A stretch of DNA of 64,000 nucleotides from Diadophis punctatus similis. Lineage: Eukaryota; Chordata; Lepidosauria; Squamata; Dipsadidae. Under the pieces are notes generated by a model that ran no database searches, was not told the DNA's origin, and saw nothing but the letters and a program-made list of their open reading frames with translations. This document shows positions 12,417-20,599 of this stretch, in pieces. The stretch spans positions 222,751,434-222,815,433 of the forward strand of contig JALIGW010000001.1 of NCBI GenBank assembly GCA_023053685.1. Reading direction: 5' to 3'. The position numbers and the translations under genes are program-made. Within the stretch, counting starts at the first letter, position 1. Each line of letters begins with the position of its first letter.

Positions 12417-12990
12417 AGGCACGTACAGCACATTGGTGTTTAAATTCGCTGTCCCAAACTACATATTGCTCTGGAGTAAGCAACATGCAAAAAGTAGTTT
12501 TCCAATCTTCAGGTACTAAAATATGATTTCTCATGTTGGCTTCCAGTATTCCCTGCACATAGGTATTTCCCAATCCCATGTCTCTAATTCTTTTTCTAAG
12601 TTCCATTAAAGTTGCATATGGCAAAGGTTGAGATTCCACTATTTGAGCTTCGTTTTGATCTTGTTTTATGGCATTCACTGGAGAAACAGAAAGCATGTCA
12701 GGAATTTCTTCTATATTCTCTCCCCCTTTGTCTAATTGTTCCTCTAAGATTTGCCTTATGGGGGTGTACAATGGCTTTGGAGAAGCAAAAGAATTAGTCT
12801 CTCCAGGAGGAGCTGAAGGTCCAATTGAAGATGATGATTTAGGGGTGACAATTTTTATCTGATCAGGTGGGAGGCTAGTTGTTAATTGATATCCTGCCAA
12901 AGCATCAAAGCCAAATTTTTCCACTCCTTGACGGCATTGAGACCACCAATGTAATATATGTACTGGAGCCCAGGGTTCAAGATGTAAATT
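12417..12990 (-). pseudogene. Partial retroviral gag (capsid-region) remnant
   Basis: A frame of about 190 codons stays open on the minus strand. It contains a proline-rich linker and then a helical stretch with LPYATLMELRKRI and a downstream EDWKTTFCMLLTPEQYVVW motif, the pattern seen in the N-terminal half of retroviral capsid proteins. A start codon, the major homology region and the zinc knuckles are not visible in this frame. Near 12420 the frame ends, and an overlapping frame stays open to 12225 (a possible frameshift) without a motif I recognise. It is a fossil, with no sign of intact retroviral function. Confidence 0.6.
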
Positions 12991-13009
12991 ATGCCCAATC
13001 TTGATCCCC

Positions 13010-13066
13010 TCGGGAGTAGGGCGGCATATAAGAACCAAGAAATAAATAAATAAATAAATAAATCCC
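13010..13066 (+). mobile_element. Short L2 3' tail with (AAAT)n, inside the ERV
   Basis: CTCGGGAGTAGGGCGGCATATAAGAACC-like sequence followed by a run of AAAT repeats matches the extreme 3' end of the L2 copies in this window. Only about 60 bp are present. It separates the ERV leader from the gag-like frame. Confidence 0.55.
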
Positions 13067-13234
13067 TTAAATAAAGTGTCCCCCCCCCATACCAGGGACA
13101 TTTTTTCCCTATCTCCTCAACCAGCTTCCTTATCTCTGCCTCAGGCCTACCATTCCTGATTTATGTAGTAGGAATCGAAGTTCCTGTATATGCTTTTGCT
13201 GGTGTTGAGATAGATTGCAACCCATACTTACCAG

Positions 13235-13650
13235 TGAGGGGTCCCGGAGGACGAAAGTGCACTAGGGGTCTGTTCCAGATGATGGTAAGTACATTGGCTG
13301 TTACTCCCCACGGGGGGTGGGGGTGAGAGGGCCCCACCTTGGGCTCCAGATGATGGAATTAGAGACAAATCATGGCAGGATGCGAAGATGTCTGACTGCC
13401 TTCGCAGTGTTTATTGCTTATATACAGTTTTCCAAGCAGTCAAAGGTAGAAAAGAGCAACAGCATTATCATTAGTGAATTGTCCCCCACCATCTCCCCCC
13501 CACACCAGCTTTAATGAGCATCCTGTTGTTGCAACCTAGATGAGATCACGTACAAGCCAGGGAAGGTATCTTAAATCATTCTGTCCGTGTGAACTGAGTG
13601 AGATCATTTAGGCATGAGGAGCCCATTTAGGGTAGGGCAGTTTTCTGACA
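13235..13650 (-). mobile_element. ERV 5' LTR
   Basis: On the minus strand this begins TGTCAGAAAACTGCCC and ends GGGACCCCTCA. It has a TATATAAG box a few bases before AATAAACACTGC, which could serve as the polyadenylation signal. The sequence after the end is CTGGTAAGTATGGG. It keeps the TGGTRAG also seen behind the LTR at 3741, but I cannot assign a primer tRNA. The exact start is uncertain by a few bases, because it lies in a TGTGTGTG run. Confidence 0.6.
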
Positions 13651-13763
13651 CACACACCCTTCCCCTGGCCCTCATCCCTACACCATGATCAATCAATCAG
13701 AATAGAGCTGGAAGGGACCTTGAAGGTAATCTACATAGTCCAGCCCCCTGCTCAAGCAGGAGA

Positions 13764-13771
13764 CCCTATAC
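13764..13771. repeat. hAT target-site duplication, left copy (CCCTATAC)
   Basis: CCCTATAC lies directly before the CAGTGGTTCCC end. The same eight bases follow the other end at 16617-16624. Eight-base duplications are the rule for hAT transposases. Confidence 0.9.
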
Positions 13772-14094
13772 CAGTGGTTCCCATCCTTTCTAATGCCCCG
13801 ACCCCTTATTATAGTTCCTCATGTTGTGGCGACCCCCAACCATAAAATTATTTTCATTGCTACTTCATAACTGTAATTTTGCTACTATTATGAATCATAA
13901 TGTAAATATCTAATATGCAGGATGTACTTTCATTGTTACAAATTGAACATAATTAAAACATAGCGATTAATCCCCAAAACAATATGTAATTATACCAGAT
14001 CAGAAATTCTCGGGCCAGTCTTTGCAAGAGCACAAGGAATATCATCTTCCACAACAAGTCTACTTCTGTATTTAGACTTGATAACCAACAAGTG

Positions 14095-14225
14095 TACAGC
14101 AATATTTCTCAATCTCAGCAACTTTTAAGGTGCCTGAACTTCAACTCAAAGCAAAACTGGCTAGGGAATTTTGGGAGTTGAAGGGCAGGTATATTCAAGT
14201 TGTTGAGATTGAGAAATTGTGGCCT
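14095..14225. mobile_element. Small inverted-repeat (hairpin) element
   Basis: The arms CAATATTTCTCAATCTCAGCAACTT and, inverted, CACAATTTCTCAATCTCAACAACTT can fold into a hairpin. The interior has the TTCAACTC...GGGAGTTGAA pairing also seen in the elements at 43640 and 51115. It lies inside the SPIN-like element. Confidence 0.6.
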
Positions 14226-14504
14226 GCAGTGTCGAAAAACTAGAAATCAGATAAGCTTCCAGCAAAGTAATCCCTGTTTAGTAGCTTTCTCCCAGGACTC
14301 CAAAGTTTCAGGAGGCAAACAGGGGGCAAAAAAAAACCATGATTGGTCCAAAAACATTGCCAGGGTCCCCAAAGCCAATTTCCTCTTTTAAGCTCTTTCT
14401 TCTTAAAACAGCCCCATATTCCTCCCTCCCCCATGGGATCTGCTTACCTACCCTTTCCAAAACCCCTACAAAGACAACAATTTTAATTTGCAAGGCTCTT
14501 CTTT

Positions 14505-14885
14505 CAATAGTTTCTTTCTTTCTTTCTTTCCCTCTCTCTTTTTTCTCTTCCTTCCTTCCTCCCAACCTTCCTCTTCTTTCTTTCTTTCTTTCTTTCTTTT
14601 TCTTTCTTTCCCTCTCTCTCGCTTTTTTCTCTTCCTTCCTTCCTCCCTCCCAACCTTCTTCTTTCTTTCTTTCTTTCTTTTCTCTTTCTTTCTTTTCTTT
14701 CTTTTTCTTTTTTTCCCTCTCTCATTTTTTCTCTTCCTTGCTTCCTTCCTCCCACCCTCCCCCCTAACATTCTTCTTCTTCCTCTTCTCCCTCTCCTTCC
14801 CTTCCTTCCTCTCCTTCCCTTCCTTCCTTCCTTCCTTTCATCTCTGGTCTTCCTTCCTTCCTTCTCTTTTCTCTCCTTCCCTCTC
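14505..14885. repeat. Interrupted (CTTT)n/(CCTT)n microsatellite
   Basis: This is a long polypyrimidine tract of CTTT and CCTT units, with short non-repeat interruptions. The Ser/Phe/Leu-rich ORFs on + and the Lys/Arg/Glu-rich ORFs on - that cross it are translation artefacts of the repeat. Confidence 0.95.
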
Positions 14886-14889
14886 CTAG

Positions 14890-16560
14890 CCCTCAGCACT
14901 GCAAGATCCGAGTGTGCAACCCCGACAAATAAGCGCATTGTGGTTATTCAGTCACTCCAGGAAAGCGGAGCGAGCAGGGAGGGGATCCTGCCCACCCTGC
15001 CTACACTTGTAGCAAAGCCAGCCTGCCCCACAGAGCCGACCTTGTCCGGGGAACCGGCCAGCCAGCCAGCCCACCCCACCCTTGCCTCGTCTTCTCCAAA
15101 AGGCACCCTCCACTTTGGGGCAACCCTTTGGAGAAAGCTCCCAGTGCAAAAAAAAAGGGCTGGCCCCAAGAGACCTGGACACGCCCCGGAGAGAGCAGCC
15201 CTGGAAACCCAGCCATAATTTCCTGCTTCTCCCCCACCCCTCTGCACCCCTTCCCCAGTCCGATCCATACCCCACCCGGGAGATGGTGGCTGCAAATCCC
15301 CACCACCGCGCAGCGATCCCGTCCACGACCCCTTGCTCCCCATTGCGCGTCTCCAAAAGCGTGCTTTGGAGAAGTTGCCCAAAAGGAGGAGGGTAGAGTT
15401 GGAAGAAAAAGGGGGCTGCCAGTCATAGGGACCCCCAATTAGAAACCCCCTCCCCCTGCTCTCTCTCCTCCCTCCTGGAGACCACCGTCTGCAGAGCCCG
15501 TCTCTCCATCGCATTGCTGGCCGTCCTTTTCTAATAAATAAATAAATTTTCTGTGGCGGAGGAAGAGCCCAGGCGAGCTTGCAAGGTGGGGCTTTGGTGG
15601 CTCGGGATCCTCCTGCCTTCCTTCCTGCTCACTTGGCTGCCTCTGCGGCTCTCTGCCCCAGTGGCGGCACCTTTCCCTCCCCAAGCGCACCCGGGGGGAA
15701 CCGTGTCCAATGCCGGCCGTGCGCCCCGGGCGTGCCGTTGCGCACCTTGTAAACATCGCTGTAAGTGCCGGAGCTGATGCACTGGATGAGCTCATAGCGC
15801 AGCCACGGGTCCTGCAGTGAGACGTCCAGAAAGACACTTATGGTCCCCTCACCCAGCCACCTTTTCAAAGATTCCCCTTTGCGGCTGGAGGACAATTCCT
15901 TCAAACTTTTCTGTTCCTCCTTCATTGTTTGCAAATTTGATTCATGAGAAGCATCAAACTATATCTTGATCATACGGAGCAGGGCGGCGGCGATGGACCA
16001 TGCTCCAGCACCACCTCCTTCTCCAGTTCCCTCCGGCTTAGCTCCTCCTGCCCCTGGTGGTGGCACCCTCAGCACCGAGGCTGTATGATCAGGCTATCCC
16101 TGCACTAATATCTCTCAGTCTCTCTCTTCCCTCCCTCCCTGTTTGCCTCTTTGTTCGCTGGGTCTCCGCACCAGCCGAGGGCGACAGGGCAGACAGACGA
16201 GCCCGACCCAGCTGTCCTCCTTCCCGCCATCATGCGCTGTTAAACTTAAGTGGTCATTGGCTGGCCGTTCCCTCCCGTGACTTCCTTTCCCTTTGACACC
16301 AGCGGGAAGAAACTGCCACTGCGAGCAGGAGACAGGGGCAGCCACAGATGTCTTAAGCACGGCCTTGCACTCTCCAGCACGCAATCTTGCAATACCCCGC
16401 CCCTTAGTTGATGCCTTCAAAGCTCGGCCGCCAGGTGTCACAAACGCCTCTCGCTGAATGGCACCTCTCCTAACCAATCGGAGGGCTCGGGCGAGTTGAG
16501 CCGATATGGCCAAACTTGTGGCAGTGGGGGGGGGGAGATGAGGTTGCCGGGGCAACCCCT
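14890..16560. promoter_or_regulatory. CpG-island-like GC-rich segment (captured promoter region?)
   Basis: This part of the hAT interior is GC-rich with many CpGs, unlike the AT-rich flanks. It contains the MAP4K-like exon on the minus strand. A short + frame starts in good context (GGCGGCGATGG, ATG at 15993) and encodes 32 residues rich in Pro and Ala, ending STEAV. The mix suggests a host promoter region with an exon, not retroposed cDNA. Promoter activity is inference only. Confidence 0.5.
15746..15829 (-). pseudogene. MAP4K-like kinase first exon fragment
   Basis: Twenty-eight minus-strand codons read LDVSLQDP, then YELIQ, then GTYSDVYK. The arrangement DVSLQDP-x4-ELxQ-x4-GTYxDVYK is that of the N terminus of the MAP4K (germinal-centre kinase) family, nearest in my memory to MAP4K2. 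The exon ends at AAG followed by GTGCGC, a plausible donor at the expected kinase-exon boundary, so genomic DNA with its intron, not cDNA, was copied. The glycine-rich loop has lost two of its three glycines (ISSGTYSDV in place of IGSGTYGDV). The usual ATG is also not retained at the position expected. It is thus very probably nonfunctional. The captured piece carries no further exon that I can see. Confidence 0.62.
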
Positions 16561-16616
16561 GGGAAATGGTCATTCGACCCCCAAAGGGGTCGCGACCCCC
16601 AGGTTGGGAACCGCTG

Positions 16617-16624
16617 CCCTATAC
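16617..16624. repeat. hAT target-site duplication, right copy (CCCTATAC)
   Basis: This is identical to 13764-13771. It directly follows the CCGCTG end of the SPIN-like element. Confidence 0.9.
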
Positions 16625-16960
16625 CATTTCAGACAAGTGACTGTCCAGTCTCTTCTTAAAAACCTCCAGTGATGAAGCATCCACAACTTCTGACATGAAG
16701 CTGTTCCACTGGTCAATTGTCCTCACTGTTAGAAAGTTTCTCCTTAATTCCAGTTGCTTCTCTCCTTGATTTGTTTCCATCCATTGTTTGTTGACCTGCT
16801 CTCTGGTGCTTTGGAAAATAAGTTGATTCCCTCCTCTTTGTGGCAGCCTCTCAAATACTGGAATACTTCTGTCCTATAATCCCCCCTAATCCTTCTTTTC
16901 TCTAGACCAGCCAAACCCAAATCCTGCAACTGTTCTTCATATGTTTTAGTTCTGATTGCG

Positions 16961-17450
16961 TGGTTGAAAAACCCAGCTTTAAAAACCTGGCTCTTATTGC
17001 TTTTATTGTATGCAGCTAAATATTAAAATCTCATGTCTGAAAAGTTCTTGCCTACTGCAGACATCGTTGCAATACCCTTTTTGTGATTATGGCATAGTAC
17101 ATAAATTCACAAAAGTAAATCATTCATCAATAACCTTAACCCCAATCCATATGGAAGGGGAAAGCCCAGGACTGCCAAGATAAGTATACACAATCAATTG
17201 GCGCATGAAACTCGGGGAGGGGAGAGCTAAAACATTTTGGCTGGCCAAAAAGGAACAGGACCTGTTTTATCCTAGTTAACTGTTATGCCAGGGCAAAGTT
17301 GCTACTGCATTTTGGGGTATTCTTTATGCCTTCAGAAGCTTATTCCTCACTCATCCACCCAGCTTCTCCAAAAGACTGTTTAGAAAAATTGTAAACATGT
17401 TGGGCATTAGCATTATTTTGCTTCGTGTCACTTTTCTGGAGGGGAGAAAG
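16961..17450. other. Unassigned intergenic sequence
   Basis: No ORF, splice-flanked exon or recognisable repeat was found in this stretch. Confidence 0.5.

Positions 17451-17509
<59 letters not shown>
17451..17509. repeat. (GT)n microsatellite
   Basis: About 29 uninterrupted GT units. Such alternating tracts are typically length-polymorphic. Confidence 0.97.
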
Positions 17510-17512
<3 letters not shown>

Positions 17513-17514
17513 TC

Positions 17515-17990
17515 ATAGAATTATTGGGTTGGAAGGGACTTAGGAGTCATTGAGTGCAACCCCCTGCTCAGCACAGGATCCACTTGAACATTCCTGAGCA
17601 TCAAGCCTACATTGAACTGTTTCTACTTGAATAACTCACTACTTCACATATCAACTTGTTCTACTGACTGAAAAGTTCTTCTTAATGTCTTGCCTGAACC
17701 TTCCTTTCTTATAATTTTAGTTCTGGTCCTGCTCTCTGGGGCAATAGCACATGTCCACTTTTCTTCTATGTGACAGCCCTTCAAATATTTGAAGAGGGCT
17801 ATCACATCTTCTGTAAGTATCTAGACTGAAGATACACAGATCTTTTAAACATTCCCCATAGTGCTTGGTTTCCTGATTCTTCCCCAATTTGCCAGCCCTT
17901 CTCTGCACTTGCTTCAATTGTCATTGTCCTTTTTGAATTGAATTGCCCAGAACTGGACACAATATTCCAATGACATAATTATGGGAAAAT
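17515..17990 (-). mobile_element. Older CR1 LINE 3' fragment
   Basis: The minus strand ends with the CR1 3' signature (CCTAAGTCCCTTCCAACCCA, then ATAATTCTATG). Upstream it translates, with one open frame at 17717-17917, into the CR1 C-terminal region (KQVQRRAGKLGK, FEGLSHRRKV). It is more diverged than the CR1 copies at 23.1, 52.5 and 63.3 kb, so it belongs to an older subfamily. Confidence 0.75.
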
Positions 17991-19026
17991 CAATGGGAGA
18001 TGTTCTTGGATCTTCATTAGCTTCCAGGAAATGTTTCTTGCAACAGCTAAGAAATAAGGACAACTCTACTACACAGGCATCTGTTGTATAATCTGTGTTA
18101 CACCTGTATTTGCAATAAAACACATTGCAATCTGTCCATCTAACAATTAAAACCATACGATAACAGATACTGCTCATATAATAGCGCAGATCAGCTTACT
18201 TTGTAAGATAAGATCTGAAAATAACAAAGCAATGGCATGAGTAGGTGTTGAAAATCATGACATTGCACATACATGCTAGGGTTGCTCTTTTGGATGTCCA
18301 TCTATTAGGATGTAGCCTTGAAGAACATGATTAGCATAGCTAAACAGTTCTATTTCTGTACAAATTTAGGTTAATATATTCAGAATAGACAAATATGAGC
18401 AAGTAGTATGAGGGCGATCTAGAAAAGAATAATCTTGGGCTGCACTAACTGAAGTATTGTGTTACATCAGAAAGTAATGATTTTAAAGTACCATATTTCA
18501 GTTATAGGCCTCTTCCCTTGATCGATGTAATTGCTAAGATTTTAACTGTGATTTGAGTCCATGGTTTACAGGTTGCTTTTTCAAAATTGTGCACCCAACT
18601 CAGGCTGGATTCCTATGGTTCCATTAAAATGCCACAAGAGGACTCTTAATTAATTATTCATTATAATTCAAAATAAACAGAATCCAGCTGTTATTATTTA
18701 TTTCAATGCTGAGAAAAGTTTCAATATGGTTATGTATAGATTTCTGAAGTAGACTACAATTCCTCTGAATTGTCCAAAAGGTTGTAAATTCTACGCTATT
18801 TCCAGATGATGAATGTTTATGCATGTGTGTTGTCTCTTCATCATGGGAAATACAACACCATAAGATTCTGATTTCCATTCATAAACTCCTTTTACTCGTG
18901 TGTTAAATTCATGTTTACAAGTGTGTATTAATTACTAATCATAAATGAATCATGTGACATTTGGAAAAAATTATCATAGACACCTGCTTATTTTCCATTA
19001 CACATGTCTCTTTGGAACATATATTA
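17991..19026. other. Unassigned AT-rich sequence
   Basis: No long ORF, splice-flanked exon or repeat hallmark was recognised on either strand. Confidence 0.5.
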
Positions 19027-19203
19027 CTCTGTTTCCCTGAAAATAAGACCTATCCTGAAAATAAGCCCTAGCATGTTTTTACTTGGGTACCTACATAATA
19101 ATAAGCCCTCCTCACAAAATAAGCCCTACTTAAAAGCCTGCACAGCCGGACATCTACCCATTCTGACTGGTTGTTTGTGATGCTGCTGCCATGAGGGGGG
19201 GGG

Positions 19204-19712
19204 AATGGAGCTGCCCCACTGGCCCCGCGCCAGCTTACCTCACTTCCCTCGCAGCCAGGCTATCCACTCTCCGACACCTGCCTCACAACGGCAGCACCAG
19301 CAGCCATGTGCAGCAAGAGCCATGGCTGCTGGCCCACATCTTCTTTCTCATGGTCGCAATGGAGCAGGAGGCCAAGCAGCGCACTGGTGCCGCAGCTGCG
19401 AGGCAAGGCAGGTGTGGGGCCATAGATTGCCTAGCTGGGGGAGCCCTGAGTATAGCCAGTGCAGGGCACGTGGGGCTGCTCCACCAACCCCCCACCTCGC
19501 CTCATGGATGCAGCACCGGCGCATTGCTCAGCCTCCTGCTCCATTGCGGCTGCCAGCAAACAGAAGTGGGCCCATGGCCATACAGGGTCCTGCTGTATGG
19601 GGTTGCCAGAGCCACTGCTTTGAGACAAGGGAGGTGTCAGAGCCTGGGTGGCCTGACTGCGTGGGCCCTGAGGTAAGCCGGTGCAGGGCATGTGCGGCAG
19701 CTCCACCCCTCT
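19204..19712. repeat. Imperfect inverted repeat with arms of about 220 bp
   Basis: The left arm (about 19204-19420) and the reverse complement of the right arm (about 19486-19712) align along their length. Anchors shared by both arms are TGAGGTAAGC, GCAGCTCCA, GAGGTGTC/CAGGTGTC and CCTGCTCCATTGCG. Each arm, read inward, even encodes the same start MELPH. It is GC-rich and sits at the CR1 5' end. Identity is roughly 70 percent by eye. Confidence 0.65.
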
Positions 19713-20574
19713 GCCTCATGGCAGCAGCACTGGTGTGACACATAGCATCCTGCCTCGCTGGAAGCAAGCAGAACAATTGAGTGTCACATACACTTCCACT
19801 TCAGCTAACCCCTCGGAGGAAGAAAGCAGATGGACACATGTCACCAACAGAAAAAAATACAAACCAAACACAAAACCACTGTCCAAACCAACCCACCCAG
19901 ACCCAACCCCACTGGCTCTAAGCAACCAATACCATGGACTTCCAATAGAAGATAAGGCACAGACACACAAAAAAGAAACACCAGAAAGAACCCTCAACAA
20001 AGCAGCAGCACCAAACACCACAATGACAAAGAAAGAAACTCCTCAAACAACTCCAGGCAAAAAGAAAAGGCGAGTACTGGTAATAGGAGATTCAATCCTC
20101 AGAGGAACCGAACCCGCCATCTGTAGACCAGATAACCAATCCAGAGAGGTATGCTGCCTCCCAGGAGCCAAAATCATAGACGTAGCAGAGAAAGTAACTG
20201 AAATAATAAAACCCACAGACTATTACCCCCTACTATTACTCCACGTAGGAACAAACGACACAAAAAAGAACTTGAAAGCAATACAGAACGACTATGAGCA
20301 ACTAGGCATGAACGTCAAAAACCTAGGTGCGCAAGTAGTCTTCTCATCCATACTACCAACAAGAGGACAACACCCAGCAAGGGAACAAAGAATCCTACAA
20401 GTAAACCACTGGCTAAAAGGTTGGTGTCGCCAAAAAAACTTTGGATTTCTGGACCATGGACTGTACTACCTCCAAGATGGACTTTTGGCAAGGGATGGGT
20501 TACACCTCACAAAGACTGGGAAGAATGTCTTCGGAAAAAGTCTGGCCCAACTTGTCAGGAGGGCTTTAAACTAA
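19690..20574 (+). CDS. CR1 ORF1 protein with SGNH-hydrolase (esterase) domain
   Basis: An intact frame runs to the TAA at 20572-20574, with the first ATG at 19690. The N-terminal third is a hydrophilic Thr/Pro/Lys-rich linker. The C-terminal two thirds is an SGNH-hydrolase fold with all blocks in order: VLVIGDSILRG (nucleophile Ser of GDS, about 20080), LLLHVGTNDTKKN (GTND block, about 20240), and DGLLARDGLHLTKTG (Asp-x-x-His block, about 20480). This esterase domain is established for ORF1 of CR1-clade LINEs, where its role is uncertain; RNA or lipid/protein interactions have been proposed. ORF2 follows within about 150 bases. Confidence 0.85.
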   Translation: MCGSSTPLPHGSSTGVTHSILPRWKQAEQLSVTYTSTSANPSEEESRWTHVTNRKKYKPNTKPLSKPTHPDPTPLALSNQYHGLPIEDKAQTHKKETPERTLNKAAAPNTTMTKKETPQTTPGKKKRRVLVIGDSILRGTEPAICRPDNQSREVCCLPGAKIIDVAEKVTEIIKPTDYYPLLLLHVGTNDTKKNLKAIQNDYEQLGMNVKNLGAQVVFSSILPTRGQHPAREQRILQVNHWLKGWCRQKNFGFLDHGLYYLQDGLLARDGLHLTKTGKNVFGKSLAQLVRRALN

Positions 20575-20599
20575 AATCACGAGGGGAGGGTGACCAATC

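Larger units (their letters stand above)
12200..13650 (-). mobile_element. Endogenous retrovirus fragment: 5' LTR and partial gag
   Basis: Read on the minus strand, an LTR (13235-13650) is followed by a leader of about 100-200 bp and then a gag-like reading frame that decays near 12400. No pol, env or 3' LTR was recognised to its left before the L1 tail at about 12046. This is therefore a 5' remnant. A short L2 3' tail has inserted between leader and gag. The gag portion looks like the capsid region of class II (betaretrovirus-like) elements, but that is my reading without a search. Confidence 0.68.
13772..16616. mobile_element. SPIN-like hAT transposon carrying a captured GC-rich host segment
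   Basis: The ends are CAGTGGTTCCCATCC and, inverted, CAGCGGTTCCCAACC, flanked by a perfect 8-bp duplication. Sequence next to both ends matches what I know of the SPIN family: the left GTTGTGGCGACCCCCAACC block and an AATTTTGCTACTATTATGAAT stretch, and the right TCGCGACCCCTTTGGGGGTC block. At 2845 bp it is about as long as an autonomous SPIN, yet no transposase frame is present. Instead the interior holds a small hairpin repeat, a (CTTT)n tract and about 1.65 kb of CpG-rich DNA with a MAP4K-like first exon. I infer capture of host DNA between transposon ends. Confidence 0.82.
13685..16960 (-). mobile_element. CR1 LINE 3' fragment, interrupted by the hAT at 13772-16616
   Basis: The minus strand carries the CR1 3' signature at 13685-13771 (TTGAGCAGGGGGCTGGACTA and CAAGGTCCCTTCCA). 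It then continues, after the inserted hAT element, from 16617 to about 16960. That right part still translates as the C-terminal CR1 ORF2 motif FQYLRGCHKEEG followed by an ESRSTNNGWKQIKERS segment. The two halves join smoothly once one copy of the 8-bp duplication CCCTATAC is removed. The copy is 5'-truncated. Confidence 0.85.

Noticed and set aside
14339..14938. Ser/Phe/Leu-rich ORFs on + and Lys/Arg/Glu-rich ORFs on - of 130-145 codons
   Set aside because: They are direct translations of the (CTTT)n/(CCTT)n tract, with no motif or start context.
14940..15518. Overlapping GC-rich ORFs up to 188 codons on both strands
   Set aside because: The CpG-rich composition depletes stops. No domain is recognisable, and frames on opposite strands overlap each other.
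19191..19776. GC-rich ORFs of 80-177 codons around the palindrome
   Set aside because: Similar readings on both strands are caused by the inverted repeat and low stop density. They show no independent coding signature.
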